Assembly (NCBI RefSeq): GCF_001425825.1
Contig: NZ_LMDM01000023.1
Location: 304,213 to 368,212 of the forward strand
Reading direction: 5' to 3'
Length of the DNA: 64,000 nt
Source: Rhizobacter sp. Root1238
GTDB taxonomy: Bacteria; Pseudomonadota; Gammaproteobacteria; Burkholderiales; Burkholderiaceae_C
The translations under genes were made by a program, and so were the position numbers. The notes beneath the pieces were generated by a model that saw nothing but the letters and a program-made list of their open reading frames with translations, was not told where the DNA came from and ran no database searches. Of the stretch, positions 17,830 through 25,874 are shown one piece after another (the stretch's first letter is position 1; each line of letters begins with the position of its first letter).

Positions 17830-18918
17830 TCAGCTGTGCACTCGCAAGGTCACGCCGCCGATCAGGCGCTCGCCATCGAATGCATTGACGTTGATGTCCT
17901 GCTCGCCGATGAAACCGTCGGCAGCCGTGACCTTCACCGTCACGGCGCGTTCTTCATCGGGCTTCATCGCGTTGTCGTCGTGGCCGGTGATCGCCAGGCG
18001 CCAACCAGGGGGCAGTGCGTTCGATGCGGGCAAGTGCTTTTGCAGCCGATCCGTCGGAGGCCGCGCGGCGTCGGTGCTGCAGGGTTCGAGCGCCGGCAGG
18101 CGATAGGCGTCCGCAGCCAGGCGGATGCGTGCCGGGTGCAGGCCGTCGTTGCGCAGGGCGAAGGTAAAGCTCGCATTCGGCGAGTTCAGTGCCTTCACGT
18201 CGAGGTTGGTTTGCCCGAGGTTGTTGCCGGGGTCGGCATCGTCGCTCCAGACCAGCTCGACCTGCACGCAATAGTGGCCCGCCGTTGGCGGCGTCGTCCA
18301 GGTCATCTCGGCAATGCGCGGCAATCCGCTGGCACCCTTTACCGGCAGGTCTGGCAACAGCACCTCGCCGATGATGTTGCGCCGGGCTCCAATGCCGAAC
18401 GACAGGTATGAAAAACGAACCAGCAGATTGACAGCCGGCGCCTCCACCGAGCCATTCCAGATGCGCGCGCGGATGAGGTGCGGGCGATTTGGCACGAGCG
18501 CATGCGCCTGCGCGGGCTTGGGCGGCAGGCCTGCCCCTTGCAATTCGAGCAAGGCGATGTCGGGGTTGTCCCACGTGACCGAGAAGCCGCGCGCGAGCAA
18601 CCAGGCCTGGCTGTAGAGCAGCGGATCGGGCCGCTTGTAGATCGTGGCCGGTACCCGCACCGGTCCCCCGGCGGGATGGCCGGCCGATCCGGAACCCTTG
18701 GGGTCTGCCCGCCACTTCCAGCACAACTTGATGAGCACGCGCCGCAGAAGAAGCGCCAATGCGGCGATGCCGAGAAGACCGATCAACCCGAGATAGGCGG
18801 CAAGCAGGACCCACAGCCACGCTCGCCCTGCCCACAGCGAAACGAGCAGCAGCAGTGCCAGCAGGGCAAGAACCTCGGGCCTTGCCACGCGCCGACACAA
18901 CACACAGTTGGTGTCCAT
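17830..18918 (-). CDS. Membrane-anchored protein with CARDB-like domain, unknown function
   Basis: 362 residues from ATG 18918 with a GGAG ribosome binding site. The N-terminus carries a Cys pair (TNCVLC) and two closely spaced membrane helices (about 13-58). The long soluble part, beginning near TIYKRPDPLLYSQ, contains strands such as NRPHLIRARIWNGSVEAPAV and HYCVQVELVWSDDADPGNNL, the pattern of CARDB/APHP beta-sandwich adhesion-type domains with their conserved Asn residues, and a second Ig-like segment before the C-terminus. Middle gene of the three-gene operon; its start lies 30 bases after the upstream stop. Function unknown. Confidence 0.7.
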   Translation of the reverse strand: MDTNCVLCRRVARPEVLALLALLLLVSLWAGRAWLWVLLAAYLGLIGLLGIAALALLLRRVLIKLCWKWRADPKGSGSAGHPAGGPVRVPATIYKRPDPLLYSQAWLLARGFSVTWDNPDIALLELQGAGLPPKPAQAHALVPNRPHLIRARIWNGSVEAPAVNLLVRFSYLSFGIGARRNIIGEVLLPDLPVKGASGLPRIAEMTWTTPPTAGHYCVQVELVWSDDADPGNNLGQTNLDVKALNSPNASFTFALRNDGLHPARIRLAADAYRLPALEPCSTDAARPPTDRLQKHLPASNALPPGWRLAITGHDDNAMKPDEERAVTVKVTAADGFIGEQDINVNAFDGERLIGGVTLRVHS

Positions 18919-18948
18919 GCCTGCTCCGAACCCATGCCGCCTGTGCGC

Positions 18949-19188
18949 TCAGGCCTGCCTGGAAAGCCGCAGGCGGCGCCAGTCCCGCGTCGCGGCGGCA
19001 CCAGCTGCGAGAGTCGCGATGGCGAGTGCCAGGGTAAGCCCCCATTCGCTGCTGCCGTCGCCTCCGTCCGGCTCGAATCCGAAGACGTCCTCGATCCACT
19101 GAGGCCAGGCAAGCGTCAGCGCAAGCGCACAGGCACTGACGGCGGCGAGCGTCGCTTCCACGACGAAGCGAACCTGCAATTGAGGCAT
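18949..19188 (-). CDS. Small two-helix membrane protein, first gene of unknown operon
   Basis: 79 residues from ATG 19188, preceded by a strong AAGGAG site. I prefer this to the longer frame to 19302, whose extra part lacks a ribosome binding site and is Arg-rich. Two hydrophobic helices (TLAAVSACALALTLAWP and WGLTLALAIATLAAGAAA) are joined by an acidic loop (EDVFGFEPDGGDG), with a basic C-terminus. It is followed at short spacing by the CARDB-like and WVYD-motif membrane proteins, so all three are probably made together. Confidence 0.65.
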   Translation of the reverse strand: MPQLQVRFVVEATLAAVSACALALTLAWPQWIEDVFGFEPDGGDGSSEWGLTLALAIATLAAGAAATRDWRRLRLSRQA

Positions 19189-19372
19189 ACCACTCCTTCG
19201 CCGGCATTCCAGCTGTCGCTCCGCATCCACCGGCATGAACTGCTTCTCGTGAAGAGGCCGGCGACTCTGTGCCGCCGCTGCTGGCTTGACGGGGCAGGGC
19301 ACTTGCAGCGCAGAGTAGGGTCGTGGGTCGCGGGCCGTAAGCCTGCGAACTAGGGGGCCCTCGCAAATCGGC

Positions 19373-19401
19373 TTGACACCATACCGACTGGTTGGTATTG
19401 T
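19373..19401 (+). promoter_or_regulatory. Promoter of the TetR-VOC-SMP30 operon
   Basis: TTGACA at 19373-19378, 17 bases, then TATTGT at 19396-19401. The spacer and -10 are covered by the first operator palindrome and the start region by the second, an autoregulated layout. Confidence 0.75.
19381..19398 (+). promoter_or_regulatory. TetR operator 1
   Basis: ATACCGACTGGTTGGTAT, an 18-base dyad with one mismatched pair between the arms ATACCGA and TTGGTAT. It covers the -35/-10 spacer, so binding would block RNA polymerase. Confidence 0.75.
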
Positions 19402-19405
19402 CTAG

Positions 19406-19423
19406 ATACCGACCAATCGGTAT
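19406..19423 (+). promoter_or_regulatory. TetR operator 2
   Basis: ATACCGACCAATCGGTAT, a dyad with perfect seven-base arms. Its centre is 25 bases from that of operator 1, and it lies across the expected transcription start, just before the TetR start codon. Confidence 0.75.
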
Positions 19424-19432
19424 GGAGCGCAA

Positions 19433-19434
19433 GA
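19433..19434 (+). other. Start-site note for the TetR gene
   Basis: GGAG at 19424-19427 lies six bases before ATG 19434, which decides the start. The in-frame ATG at 19422 would fall inside operator 2 and has no ribosome binding site. Confidence 0.5.
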
Positions 19435-20096
19435 TGATGGAACTCGCCGAAGGCCCCAAGAGAAAGCTGCTCGACGCGGCTCTGCACGTGATTCGCCTGC
19501 AGGGGTATGCCGGCAGTTCGGTCGATGACATCTGCCGCGAAGCAGGCGTCACCAAGGGCAGCTTCTTCCACCACTTCAAGGGCAAGGACGACCTGGCCGT
19601 CGCCGCCACCGAGCACTGGACCGGCGTCACCGGCAACCTCTTCGAAACTGCCCCGTTCCGCAGCGTGGCCGATCCGCGTGAGCGCGTGCTGGCCTACATT
19701 GATTTCCGCGCTTCGCTGATCCAGGGCGATCTGCCCGACTTCACCTGCCTGCTGGGCACCATGGTGCAGGAGACCTTCAGCACGCACCCCGACATCCGCG
19801 ATGCCTGCAACCGGGCCATCCTTTTTCACGCTCGAACCGTTGCAGCCGACCTGGCCGAGGCCAAGCGCCTGCATGCACCCAAGGCGAAGTGGGATCCGCT
19901 GGATGTCGCGCTCTTCGCGCAAGCCGCCATCCAGGGCGCCTTCATCCTGGCCAAGGCCCAGCACGATGCCGACGCGGCGCGGCGCGCCATCGCGCACCTC
20001 CACCAGTACGTGGCGTCGCTGCTCCCCGCAGCGGCCCTTGTGAGCACGTCCCGTTCCCGTCCGTCCCGCCCGGCTGCACGGCGCGTTCGCGCCTGA
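19434..20096 (+). CDS. TetR-family transcriptional regulator
   Basis: 220 residues from ATG 19434. The N-terminal helix-turn-helix (about residues 8-55: AALHVIRLQGYAGSSVDDIC, then VTKGSFFHHFKGKDDL) is the TetR signature; the rest is a helical ligand-binding domain like those of regulators of short electrophile- or metabolite-responsive operons. The two upstream dyads overlapping the promoter make autorepression very likely. It is the first gene of an apparent operon with a VOC-family protein, a tiny ORF and an SMP-30-like hydrolase. Its Arg/Ser/Pro-rich C-terminal tail is non-conserved in appearance. Confidence 0.9.
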   Translation: MMELAEGPKRKLLDAALHVIRLQGYAGSSVDDICREAGVTKGSFFHHFKGKDDLAVAATEHWTGVTGNLFETAPFRSVADPRERVLAYIDFRASLIQGDLPDFTCLLGTMVQETFSTHPDIRDACNRAILFHARTVAADLAEAKRLHAPKAKWDPLDVALFAQAAIQGAFILAKAQHDADAARRAIAHLHQYVASLLPAAALVSTSRSRPSRPAARRVRA

Positions 20097-20122
20097 GCCT
20101 TCAACCACCCAAGGAGACATCC

Positions 20123-20596
20123 ATGCAAAAGCTGACCCCCTGCCTCTGGTTCAATTTCAACGCCGACGAAGCCGTCGAGCACTACCTGTCCGTCTTCAAG
20201 AACGGCAAGGTGCTCGAGGTGTCGCACTATGGTGACGCCGTGCCCTCGCTCAAGGGCAAGGTGCTGACGATGCGCTTCGTCATCGAGGGGCAGGAGTTCC
20301 TGGCCCTCAACGCCGGCCCGCAGTTTCCGTTCACCGAGGCGATCTCGATCTCGGTGGACTGTGCCGACCAGGCCGAGGTCGACCGCCTGTGGGCCCGCCT
20401 GAGCGAAGGCGGCTCCACCGGCCAGTGCGGCTGGCTGAAGGACAAGTTCGGTCTCTCGTGGCAGATCGTGCCGCGCGCCATGATCGACATGCTGAAGAGC
20501 CCCGACGGTGCCGGGGCGCAGCGCGCAATGGCCGCGATGATGCAGATGACCAAGCTCGACATCGCGGCCCTGCAAGCCGCCTTCGACGGCAAGTGA
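20123..20596 (+). CDS. VOC-superfamily protein (PhnB / 3-demethylubiquinone methyltransferase-like)
   Basis: 157 residues, start ATG 20123 with AAGGAGA. The opening TPCLWFNFNADEAVEHYLSVFKNGKVLEVSHYG and GQEFLALNAGPQFPFTEAISI, ending in GLSWQIVP, are the hallmarks of the PhnB-like branch of the vicinal oxygen chelate fold. Despite the old '3-demethylubiquinone methyltransferase' name, these are small metal-binding dimers of unclear function. It follows the TetR gene by 26 bases and is probably its target. Confidence 0.88.
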   Translation: MQKLTPCLWFNFNADEAVEHYLSVFKNGKVLEVSHYGDAVPSLKGKVLTMRFVIEGQEFLALNAGPQFPFTEAISISVDCADQAEVDRLWARLSEGGSTGQCGWLKDKFGLSWQIVPRAMIDMLKSPDGAGAQRAMAAMMQMTKLDIAALQAAFDGK

Positions 20597-20603
20597 GGCC
20601 GCG

Positions 20604-20750
20604 ATGAACCGCCGCACGAGCCTCGTACTGGTCGTCATGACGCTGGCCGTGCTGGCGTCCTGGTTCCCGGCCCCGTCCGACGAGACGGCGCTCACGGTGG
20701 CCGCCTGGACGGACACCGTCCTTGCGGTCGAAGGAGTCTTCAGTGACTGA
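20604..20750 (+). CDS. Possible 48-residue membrane peptide
   Basis: ATG 20604 opens MNRRTSLVLVVMTLAVLASW, a basic N-terminus and one hydrophobic helix, followed by an acidic tail. It begins seven bases after the VOC stop, and its end overlaps the GTG start of the next gene by eight bases, a spacing consistent with a real operon member. It is short and has no recognisable family, so it could also be a chance frame. Confidence 0.35.
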   Translation: MNRRTSLVLVVMTLAVLASWFPAPSDETALTVAAWTDTVLAVEGVFSD

Positions 20751-21594
20751 ACCCAGGATCCTGATGACCGGCATCGTCTTCGGCGAGCAGCCGCGCTGGC
20801 ACGAGGACCGTCTGTGGTTCTCCGACTGGGGCTCGCGCGAGGTCATTGCCGTTGACCTCGACGGCAACAGCGAGGTCGTCCTGCGGGCGCCCTCGTTTCC
20901 ATGCTGTGTCGACTGGTTGCCGGATGGGCGTCTGCTCGTTGTTTCGGCACGAGACGGCCTACTGCTCCGCAGGGAGCGGGATGGCACGCTGGTGACGCAC
21001 GGAGACATGAGCCAGGTCTCAAGGGTTCCACCGGGAAACGAACTGGTCGTGGACGGCCGCGGCCATGCCTATGTCAACGGTATCGGCTTCGACCTCATGG
21101 CCGGCGAGCCTTTCGCGCCCGGCATCGTCGCGCTGGTCCGCCCTGATGGATCGGCGCGCCTGGTGGCGGAGGGCCTCGCGTTTCCGAACGGCATGCTCGT
21201 CACGCCCGACAACGCGACGCTGATCGTCGCCGAGTCGTACGCGAAACGGCTCTCTGCCTTCGACATCGGCGCGGACGGCAGCCTGTCCAGGCGGCGTGTG
21301 TGGGCGGATCTCGGCGATGGCGTCCCGGACGGCATCTGCCTCGACGCCGACGGTGCCGTCTGGTACGCGGATGTCCCCAACCAACGTTGCGTGCGCGTTC
21401 GAGAAGGCGGTGAGGTGCTGCAGCGCGTCGAGACCGACAGAGGCTGCTTCGCCTGCGCACTGGGCGGGGCGGACAGGCGCACCTTGTTCATGATGGCGAC
21501 CACATGGAAGGGGCCCGCCGGCATGTTCGCCGAGCCGCGCACGGGTCAGGTCCTCACCGTCGAGGCTCCGGCACCCGGTGTCGGCTGGCCCTAG
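20743..21594 (+). CDS. SMP-30/gluconolactonase/LRE-family hydrolase
   Basis: 283 residues from GTG 20743, chosen for the AAGGAG eight bases upstream. A six-bladed propeller is indicated by GEQPRWHEDRLWFSDWGSRE (metal-binding Glu), NELVVDGRGHAYVNGIG, EGLAFPNGMLVTPDN (Asn/Asp metal ligands) and VPDGICLDADGAVWYADV. Family members are calcium- or zinc-dependent lactonases or esterases. It ends the TetR-controlled cluster. Substrate unknown; sugar lactones and small aliphatic lactones are typical. Confidence 0.88.
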   Translation: MTEPRILMTGIVFGEQPRWHEDRLWFSDWGSREVIAVDLDGNSEVVLRAPSFPCCVDWLPDGRLLVVSARDGLLLRRERDGTLVTHGDMSQVSRVPPGNELVVDGRGHAYVNGIGFDLMAGEPFAPGIVALVRPDGSARLVAEGLAFPNGMLVTPDNATLIVAESYAKRLSAFDIGADGSLSRRRVWADLGDGVPDGICLDADGAVWYADVPNQRCVRVREGGEVLQRVETDRGCFACALGGADRRTLFMMATTWKGPAGMFAEPRTGQVLTVEAPAPGVGWP

Positions 21595-22072
21595 GATGAG
21601 GTGTCGATCGGGCGGGCCCGGAGTGCCGTGCGCGAGATATTTTGTCCGGAGGCGCGCCGAGAGCGCGCCGAAATTGGGCTGAGCGGTCGGTAGGCAAGTA
21701 CAGATGCAGACTTTCGTCCACGACCTGAGGGATCAATCCGTTGCACCGGCGGTGCCGGCTTATGCATGGACGGTCGAGCTTCACTGGAAGCCCGCTTCAG
21801 GCTGGTTGCGATCGGTCGGCACCGAGCGGAGGGCCGTCGGCTCTCAGCGAAAGGAGACCTTCGTCTCACCTCGCGTCGAGCCTTCGCAACACGCCGGGTC
21901 GTTCGTTCAGCATCGGCCCATCGGATGCGGTCGCCATGCCGGCGATGACCTAGTCGAAAGGCTGCTCTTGCGAGCCGCGAGTCGGAGCTAACGACCCTTC
22001 TGCGACACTCGTATCGAAGAATTCGTCGCCAGAGAGCAGCCTTTCGTACGGCGACCGTGCACAGGACGCGAA
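21595..22072. other. Gene-free stretch at the edge of the hypothetical-gene patch
   Basis: 478 bases with only frames lacking coding character. From here base composition is visibly more A/T-rich than in the preceding operon. I see no repeat, tRNA or clear promoter. Confidence 0.45.
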
Positions 22073-23392
22073 ATGCGAATAAAAGAGCCCACGTTCCCGC
22101 TAACCAGGAATGCCTTTGCCGCCGCTCTGCGGACAGGGCATGGCCGTGCAAGGCAGCAAATTGATAGTTATGGAACCGAAGGCCTAGAAGAGGAGATCAT
22201 CAAGGCGTGCTTGTCGTGCCTCACCTACGATCCCCAGTGCGAGGCGGAGCGGGCGCCGTGGCTGTTCTCAATCGTTGAACACGCGAAGCTCAATGCGAAG
22301 GTGGTGCAAGCGATCGAGTCGACAATTCAGGAGCGGCCTCCCGAAGTCCATCGCGACATGGATCAGCGCAGTGCGATCCTGAAAGAGCTCGCTGCCGCTG
22401 GCTCGAGCGACGCGAGGCGGTTGCTGTATTCGTCGTTGGTGCGCTTGTCGCATACGTCGGATGTGATCGGAGCCGAACAGATCGTGGCCCTGGACGGCGT
22501 AGATGGACTGATACGCGTTGCTGGCCAACTCGGACGCTGGTTGCAGGACGATCCAGATTTCTGGGTTGATGATTGGCTCGGTGCGCAGTTCGATGCAGCC
22601 ACGGGAATTGAGGGTGGACTTGCGACGTTGGAACGCGAAGCCCAGGTCGATCCGGATGTCGCAAGCTACCTTGCAGGTATGCGCAGGACACGCGAGAGCC
22701 AGAGCGCCTCATCGAGTCGTTTCGACGTCACGGCCTATACAGGCGCCGAGATCGTGGCGCACGTCAAAAAGAGTCCGAAGGATCATTGCCATTGGTTCAA
22801 GCGGTGGGGCGCGCAAGCGGCCAGCGAGCAGCGTGAGACGGTCTTCGCGGCGCTGCTGTCGTCGGAAGAGCCCGAGCTTGTCAAGCGGCTGTTCAGATGC
22901 TTTGCGAAGACGGGCGTCCCTCGATTCGACAGTCGACTGCTTCGATGGCTTGACCATCCTGATGAACAGGTTCAGTGGGCCGCGGTGAAAGCAGTGGCGC
23001 CCACCAAGCACATCGAATTGCGGCAAATGGCCATGCGCCTGATCGCCGATGGCAACATGGCGAACGGTATCGCACTTCTCGTTAACAACTTTGAGGGGAG
23101 CGATTTCGCGTTGTGTGCCGAGCATCTGGAACAGCTAGACGACCCGGACGAAGCCCACCATCTCGTCGGGGAACTGCTGGACTTGTGTGAAGCACACCCG
23201 GGCGACGATGCGCTCGACTGCCTTCTTTACGTCTACGAGCTATCGCCGTGCTCGGCGTGCCGCAGACGGGCCGTGAGGGCATTGACGGAGATGAACACCG
23301 CTCCAGCTTGGGTGCTGGAAGAACCGATGTTCGACGCCGACCCCGATACCCGGGCACTGGTCTCAACGGATGCTTGTCGCACGGAAAAGTGA
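22073..23392 (+). CDS. HEAT-repeat-like protein of unknown function
   Basis: 439 residues from ATG 22073 (MRIKEPTFPLTRNAFAAALR). No signal or membrane segment. The second half consists of alternating short amphipathic helices (HVKKSPKDHCHWFKRWGAQA, ALLSSEEPELVKRLFRCFA, LLRWLDHPDEQVQWAAVKAV, IELRQMAMRLIADG), the spacing of HEAT/ARM repeats, which usually bind proteins. The first half is also helical. A C-terminal CSACRRRAV could hold a metal. The A/T content and codon use differ from the core genes nearby, suggesting acquisition. Partner and role unknown. Confidence 0.7.
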   Translation: MRIKEPTFPLTRNAFAAALRTGHGRARQQIDSYGTEGLEEEIIKACLSCLTYDPQCEAERAPWLFSIVEHAKLNAKVVQAIESTIQERPPEVHRDMDQRSAILKELAAAGSSDARRLLYSSLVRLSHTSDVIGAEQIVALDGVDGLIRVAGQLGRWLQDDPDFWVDDWLGAQFDAATGIEGGLATLEREAQVDPDVASYLAGMRRTRESQSASSSRFDVTAYTGAEIVAHVKKSPKDHCHWFKRWGAQAASEQRETVFAALLSSEEPELVKRLFRCFAKTGVPRFDSRLLRWLDHPDEQVQWAAVKAVAPTKHIELRQMAMRLIADGNMANGIALLVNNFEGSDFALCAEHLEQLDDPDEAHHLVGELLDLCEAHPGDDALDCLLYVYELSPCSACRRRAVRALTEMNTAPAWVLEEPMFDADPDTRALVSTDACRTEK

Positions 23393-23479
23393 GTGGTTTG
23401 CGCTTCATTGGTCTACCGAAAGCTGACGCTCGCGACAGGCAGGTAGTGGCCGACTGTTGTCGGTCAGGAACACTTGGGA

Positions 23480-23866
23480 TCAACTTGGCTCGCGAGCCAG
23501 GCCACCGCCACACCACGCGGCGTACTGAAATTCATCGGGATGCTTGAGTAGACGAAGAGAGCGAACGCGCCACGATTGCAGCCGCTGGCTCTTGGCCTCG
23601 GAGGCAAGATCTATGAAGCCGCGGATCACGGGCTCGGGGACTGACCGGTACTTGCTGCGCACAGCATTGCCGACGATGAAGTAGAGGATATGAAGAAAGT
23701 AGTCGGAGTTCGGGCAGCGTGGGTCTGCAGCAAACTCAAGATAATCTCGCTCGTGTCTGGCCCACAACAGGGAAAGATCCCAATCCTCGCAGGGCGCTAT
23801 CGCGCCTGCTGTGTACGCCCAGGCTCGTACTTCAGTGCTCGATGGATTCCAAGGGTCGGAGAACAT
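23480..23866 (-). CDS. Hypothetical small protein
   Basis: 128 residues from ATG 23866 (MFSDPWNPSSTEVRAWAYTA). Composition is balanced and protein-like, rich in Trp and Tyr with several predicted helices (DWDLSLLWARHERDYLEF, DYFLHILYFIVGNAVRSKY, QSWRVRSLRLLKHPDEFQ). It reads like the stand-alone immunity or orphan proteins common in variable regions, but I cannot name a family. It is convergent with the HEAT-like gene. Confidence 0.55.
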   Translation of the reverse strand: MFSDPWNPSSTEVRAWAYTAGAIAPCEDWDLSLLWARHERDYLEFAADPRCPNSDYFLHILYFIVGNAVRSKYRSVPEPVIRGFIDLASEAKSQRLQSWRVRSLRLLKHPDEFQYAAWCGGGLAREPS

Positions 23867-24065
23867 GGTGCTCGAGGGGCGTCGGCGCTACTAGATGCGG
23901 CTGTTGATTGCGTCGTCAGTGCCGGGGTCGACCGCAGAGCCCTCATTCTGCCCGCCATGCTGCAGAGCGGTCACCCGCGCGCGTCTGCTTGTGGCCGATC
24001 AGCGACCTCGGCCCAGATGGCAACGTTCAATCCCCATCCGAGCTGTGCACCGAACCATGGACAGC

Positions 24066-24464
24066 TCAGGCCGTCACGCAGAATTCAAGCAGCCAGAGGC
24101 AATGCGCTCGAATCGGATCATTCGCCGCGTTCGCCAATTTAGTCAGTTCCGACCTGGCCTCGAATGGGAACAGGGCGGGAATCTCAAGGAGGGCCGCGGT
24201 GAACCCATCGTTGTCATGCCCCTCCTCAAAGCCCTTCTGGTACGCAGAAAGCAACTCCCTCAGGTGACCGGCGCCGGAAATCTCTGCAAGCGGCCAGGCA
24301 GCTGCTTCACGCTCAAAAAAGTCCCCAGTCTCCAGCAGTCCTAGAAGGGCCGGCACATCCTCAAGAGTCGAGTCCTTTTGAAGACGCGCCGCAGCAGCCA
24401 CGCATGTTTCGGCATCTCGACTTTTGAGGGCGGCGACAGTTTCTGACCAAGCGGCGGCGTTCAT
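24066..24464 (-). CDS. Small HEAT-repeat protein
   Basis: 132 residues from ATG 24464 (MNAAAWSETVAALKSRDAET). Repeated helical pairs, including LEDVPALLGLLETGDFFERE, AAAWPLAEISGAGHLRELLS and PALFPFEARSELTKLANAAN, indicate three or four HEAT units, close to a complete small HEAT protein. An in-frame extension to 24830 crosses a large inverted repeat and is not believed. Function unknown; possibly an immunity or scaffold protein. Confidence 0.62.
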   Translation of the reverse strand: MNAAAWSETVAALKSRDAETCVAAAARLQKDSTLEDVPALLGLLETGDFFEREAAAWPLAEISGAGHLRELLSAYQKGFEEGHDNDGFTAALLEIPALFPFEARSELTKLANAANDPIRAHCLWLLEFCVTA

Positions 24465-24525
24465 GAGGTCGAAATCATAGGCCTTCCGGTGCAGGCATGT
24501 CGCGTTCAGCTTTCCTAGAAACGGA

Positions 24526-24675
24526 CGTTGGCGACCGGCAGATGTTGGCCGACAGTGCCCCTTCGGTCGCGGCCCTGCAAGCGGTCGCCCAGTGAGGCGG
24601 CACAGCCTCCGACCGACTGCTCGCAAGCGAGGCGGCGAACATGCCCTGTCGGCCACCAGCTGCCGGTCGCCAACG
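24526..24675. repeat. Large imperfect inverted repeat (30-bp arms)
   Basis: Left arm 24526-24555 and right arm 24646-24675 are complementary at 28 of 30 positions; each contains GCGACCGGCAG and GGCCGACAG. The 90-base interior also has shorter hairpins. It sits between the divergent small HEAT gene and the Sel1-like gene. Related fragments built around GGCCGAC occur near 23445 and 25355. Confidence 0.75.
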
Positions 24676-24724
24676 GCAGCTTTCGGATAGGCTATCGGCT
24701 TGTCGGGCAGGGCAGACGTCGCGA

Positions 24725-25201
24725 ATGCAGGCTTGGTGGCATACAACTGTCGAACTACTTCAGAGCGGTCGGCGTAGCGAGGCAATCGAACTCGCGCGTC
24801 GAATCGCGGCAAACGGTGACCTTGCCGCAAGTGTCAGGCTCGCAATCTTTGGGGGAGAAGCTGGCATCACGGCCGAACAGGCAGATCTCATCATTGAGAG
24901 GGCTACGGCCGCGGCTGTCGATGACGACGAGACTGTCCACTGGGCTCTTCGAGGTGCCTACGATTTACGATTGGGGACCTGCGACTACGAGGAAAAGTCA
25001 CGTCGTGCCCTCAAACACCTCGAGGCATTCGCCAAGATAACCGGCAGCGCGGCTGCGGTCATCTCCGTCGCAAGAACTTACGCCACCGGAGGCATAGGCA
25101 TTCCAGCAGATCTCGAGGCTGCTGTGGAGTGGTATCACTTTGCCATCGCGCTTGGTGAGCCGGGTGCCGACGCTGAATTGCAGCGATTGCTTGTGGCCTG
25201 A
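24725..25201 (+). CDS. Sel1/TPR-like protein of unknown function
   Basis: 158 residues from ATG 24725 (MQAWWHTTVELLQSGRRSEA). The frame is helical throughout with no signal peptide. Its C-terminus, GSAAAVISVARTYATGGIGI followed by PADLEAAVEWYHFAIALGE, is a clear Sel1-like repeat; earlier helices (EAIELARRIAANGDLAASV) look like degenerate ones. Sel1 proteins bind other proteins in signalling. It is followed by the DUF4375 gene on the same strand 205 bases later. Confidence 0.62.
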   Translation: MQAWWHTTVELLQSGRRSEAIELARRIAANGDLAASVRLAIFGGEAGITAEQADLIIERATAAAVDDDETVHWALRGAYDLRLGTCDYEEKSRRALKHLEAFAKITGSAAAVISVARTYATGGIGIPADLEAAVEWYHFAIALGEPGADAELQRLLVA

Positions 25202-25406
25202 TGGTTTCAGTGAGAGGAATTCGTGGGGATGGCGTTCTTGCGCCATCGCTCATTCCAGACAACGGGAGATAGTCTCCTGCGTCAAGACCTGCTGCATGGA
25301 TGTCGGGATGGCGGCGTTTCTAGGCTACCGGGAACTGAGTCCGAGCGTCTTCAGCCGGCCACAACCGGCCGACCACCAACGACGGCTTGCGGGTACTCTA
25401 CGCATC

Positions 25407-25826
25407 ATGGAAGACTTGGACTACCTCCTGGAGGTCATCAAGCCGTGGATCAGCAAGTACCTTAGCCATGGCGCGGAATCACTTTCACAGGTGGAGGCAG
25501 TAGGTGTAGGCGTCTGGCTGCTCGATGCCGAGGTCAACAACGGTGGGTTTGATCAGTATTACTTCAACACTCGCGGCGTGCTCGCTCTCAAGACAGTGCA
25601 AGCGCTCCGCGCCATTGGAGCCGGTGAAGCAGCATCTTTGCTTGAGGCTGCGAACAAAGACGTTCCCATCCTTCCGTTGCCGGACGACCGCGAGGAGCGA
25701 ATCGTGAAGCTCGAAGAGATTGCGGAATCGTCCAGATTTGCCAGCCTGGAGACTGAGTACTACAGCGGCCGAGAAGACCGCATTGCTCTTCTAGCGGAGT
25801 ACCTGCGGAAGTCGATTGATCGGTGA
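25407..25826 (+). CDS. DUF4375 (DMP19-like) domain protein
   Basis: 139 residues from ATG 25407 (MEDLDYLLEVIKPWISKYLS). The core VEAVGVGVWLLDAEVNNGGF followed by DQYYFNTRG is the DUF4375 signature; the remaining helices (AIGAGEAASLLEAANKDV, EYYSGREDRIALLAEYLRK) match the family's all-helical fold. Such proteins often occur as single genes among toxin-immunity or accessory loci. No experimentally supported role is known to me. Confidence 0.78.
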   Translation: MEDLDYLLEVIKPWISKYLSHGAESLSQVEAVGVGVWLLDAEVNNGGFDQYYFNTRGVLALKTVQALRAIGAGEAASLLEAANKDVPILPLPDDREERIVKLEEIAESSRFASLETEYYSGREDRIALLAEYLRKSIDR

Positions 25827-25874
25827 AACGAGGTCCTCTGCCACAAGCCGACGGCCGCGAAGGGCGGCTTCGGG

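Noticed and set aside
21591-22151. 186-residue minus-strand frame
   Set aside because: Arg-rich composition without any domain, running into the 5' end of the HEAT-like gene.
24465-24830. Longer start for the small HEAT protein
   Set aside because: The extra part translates the large inverted repeat and lacks a start signal.
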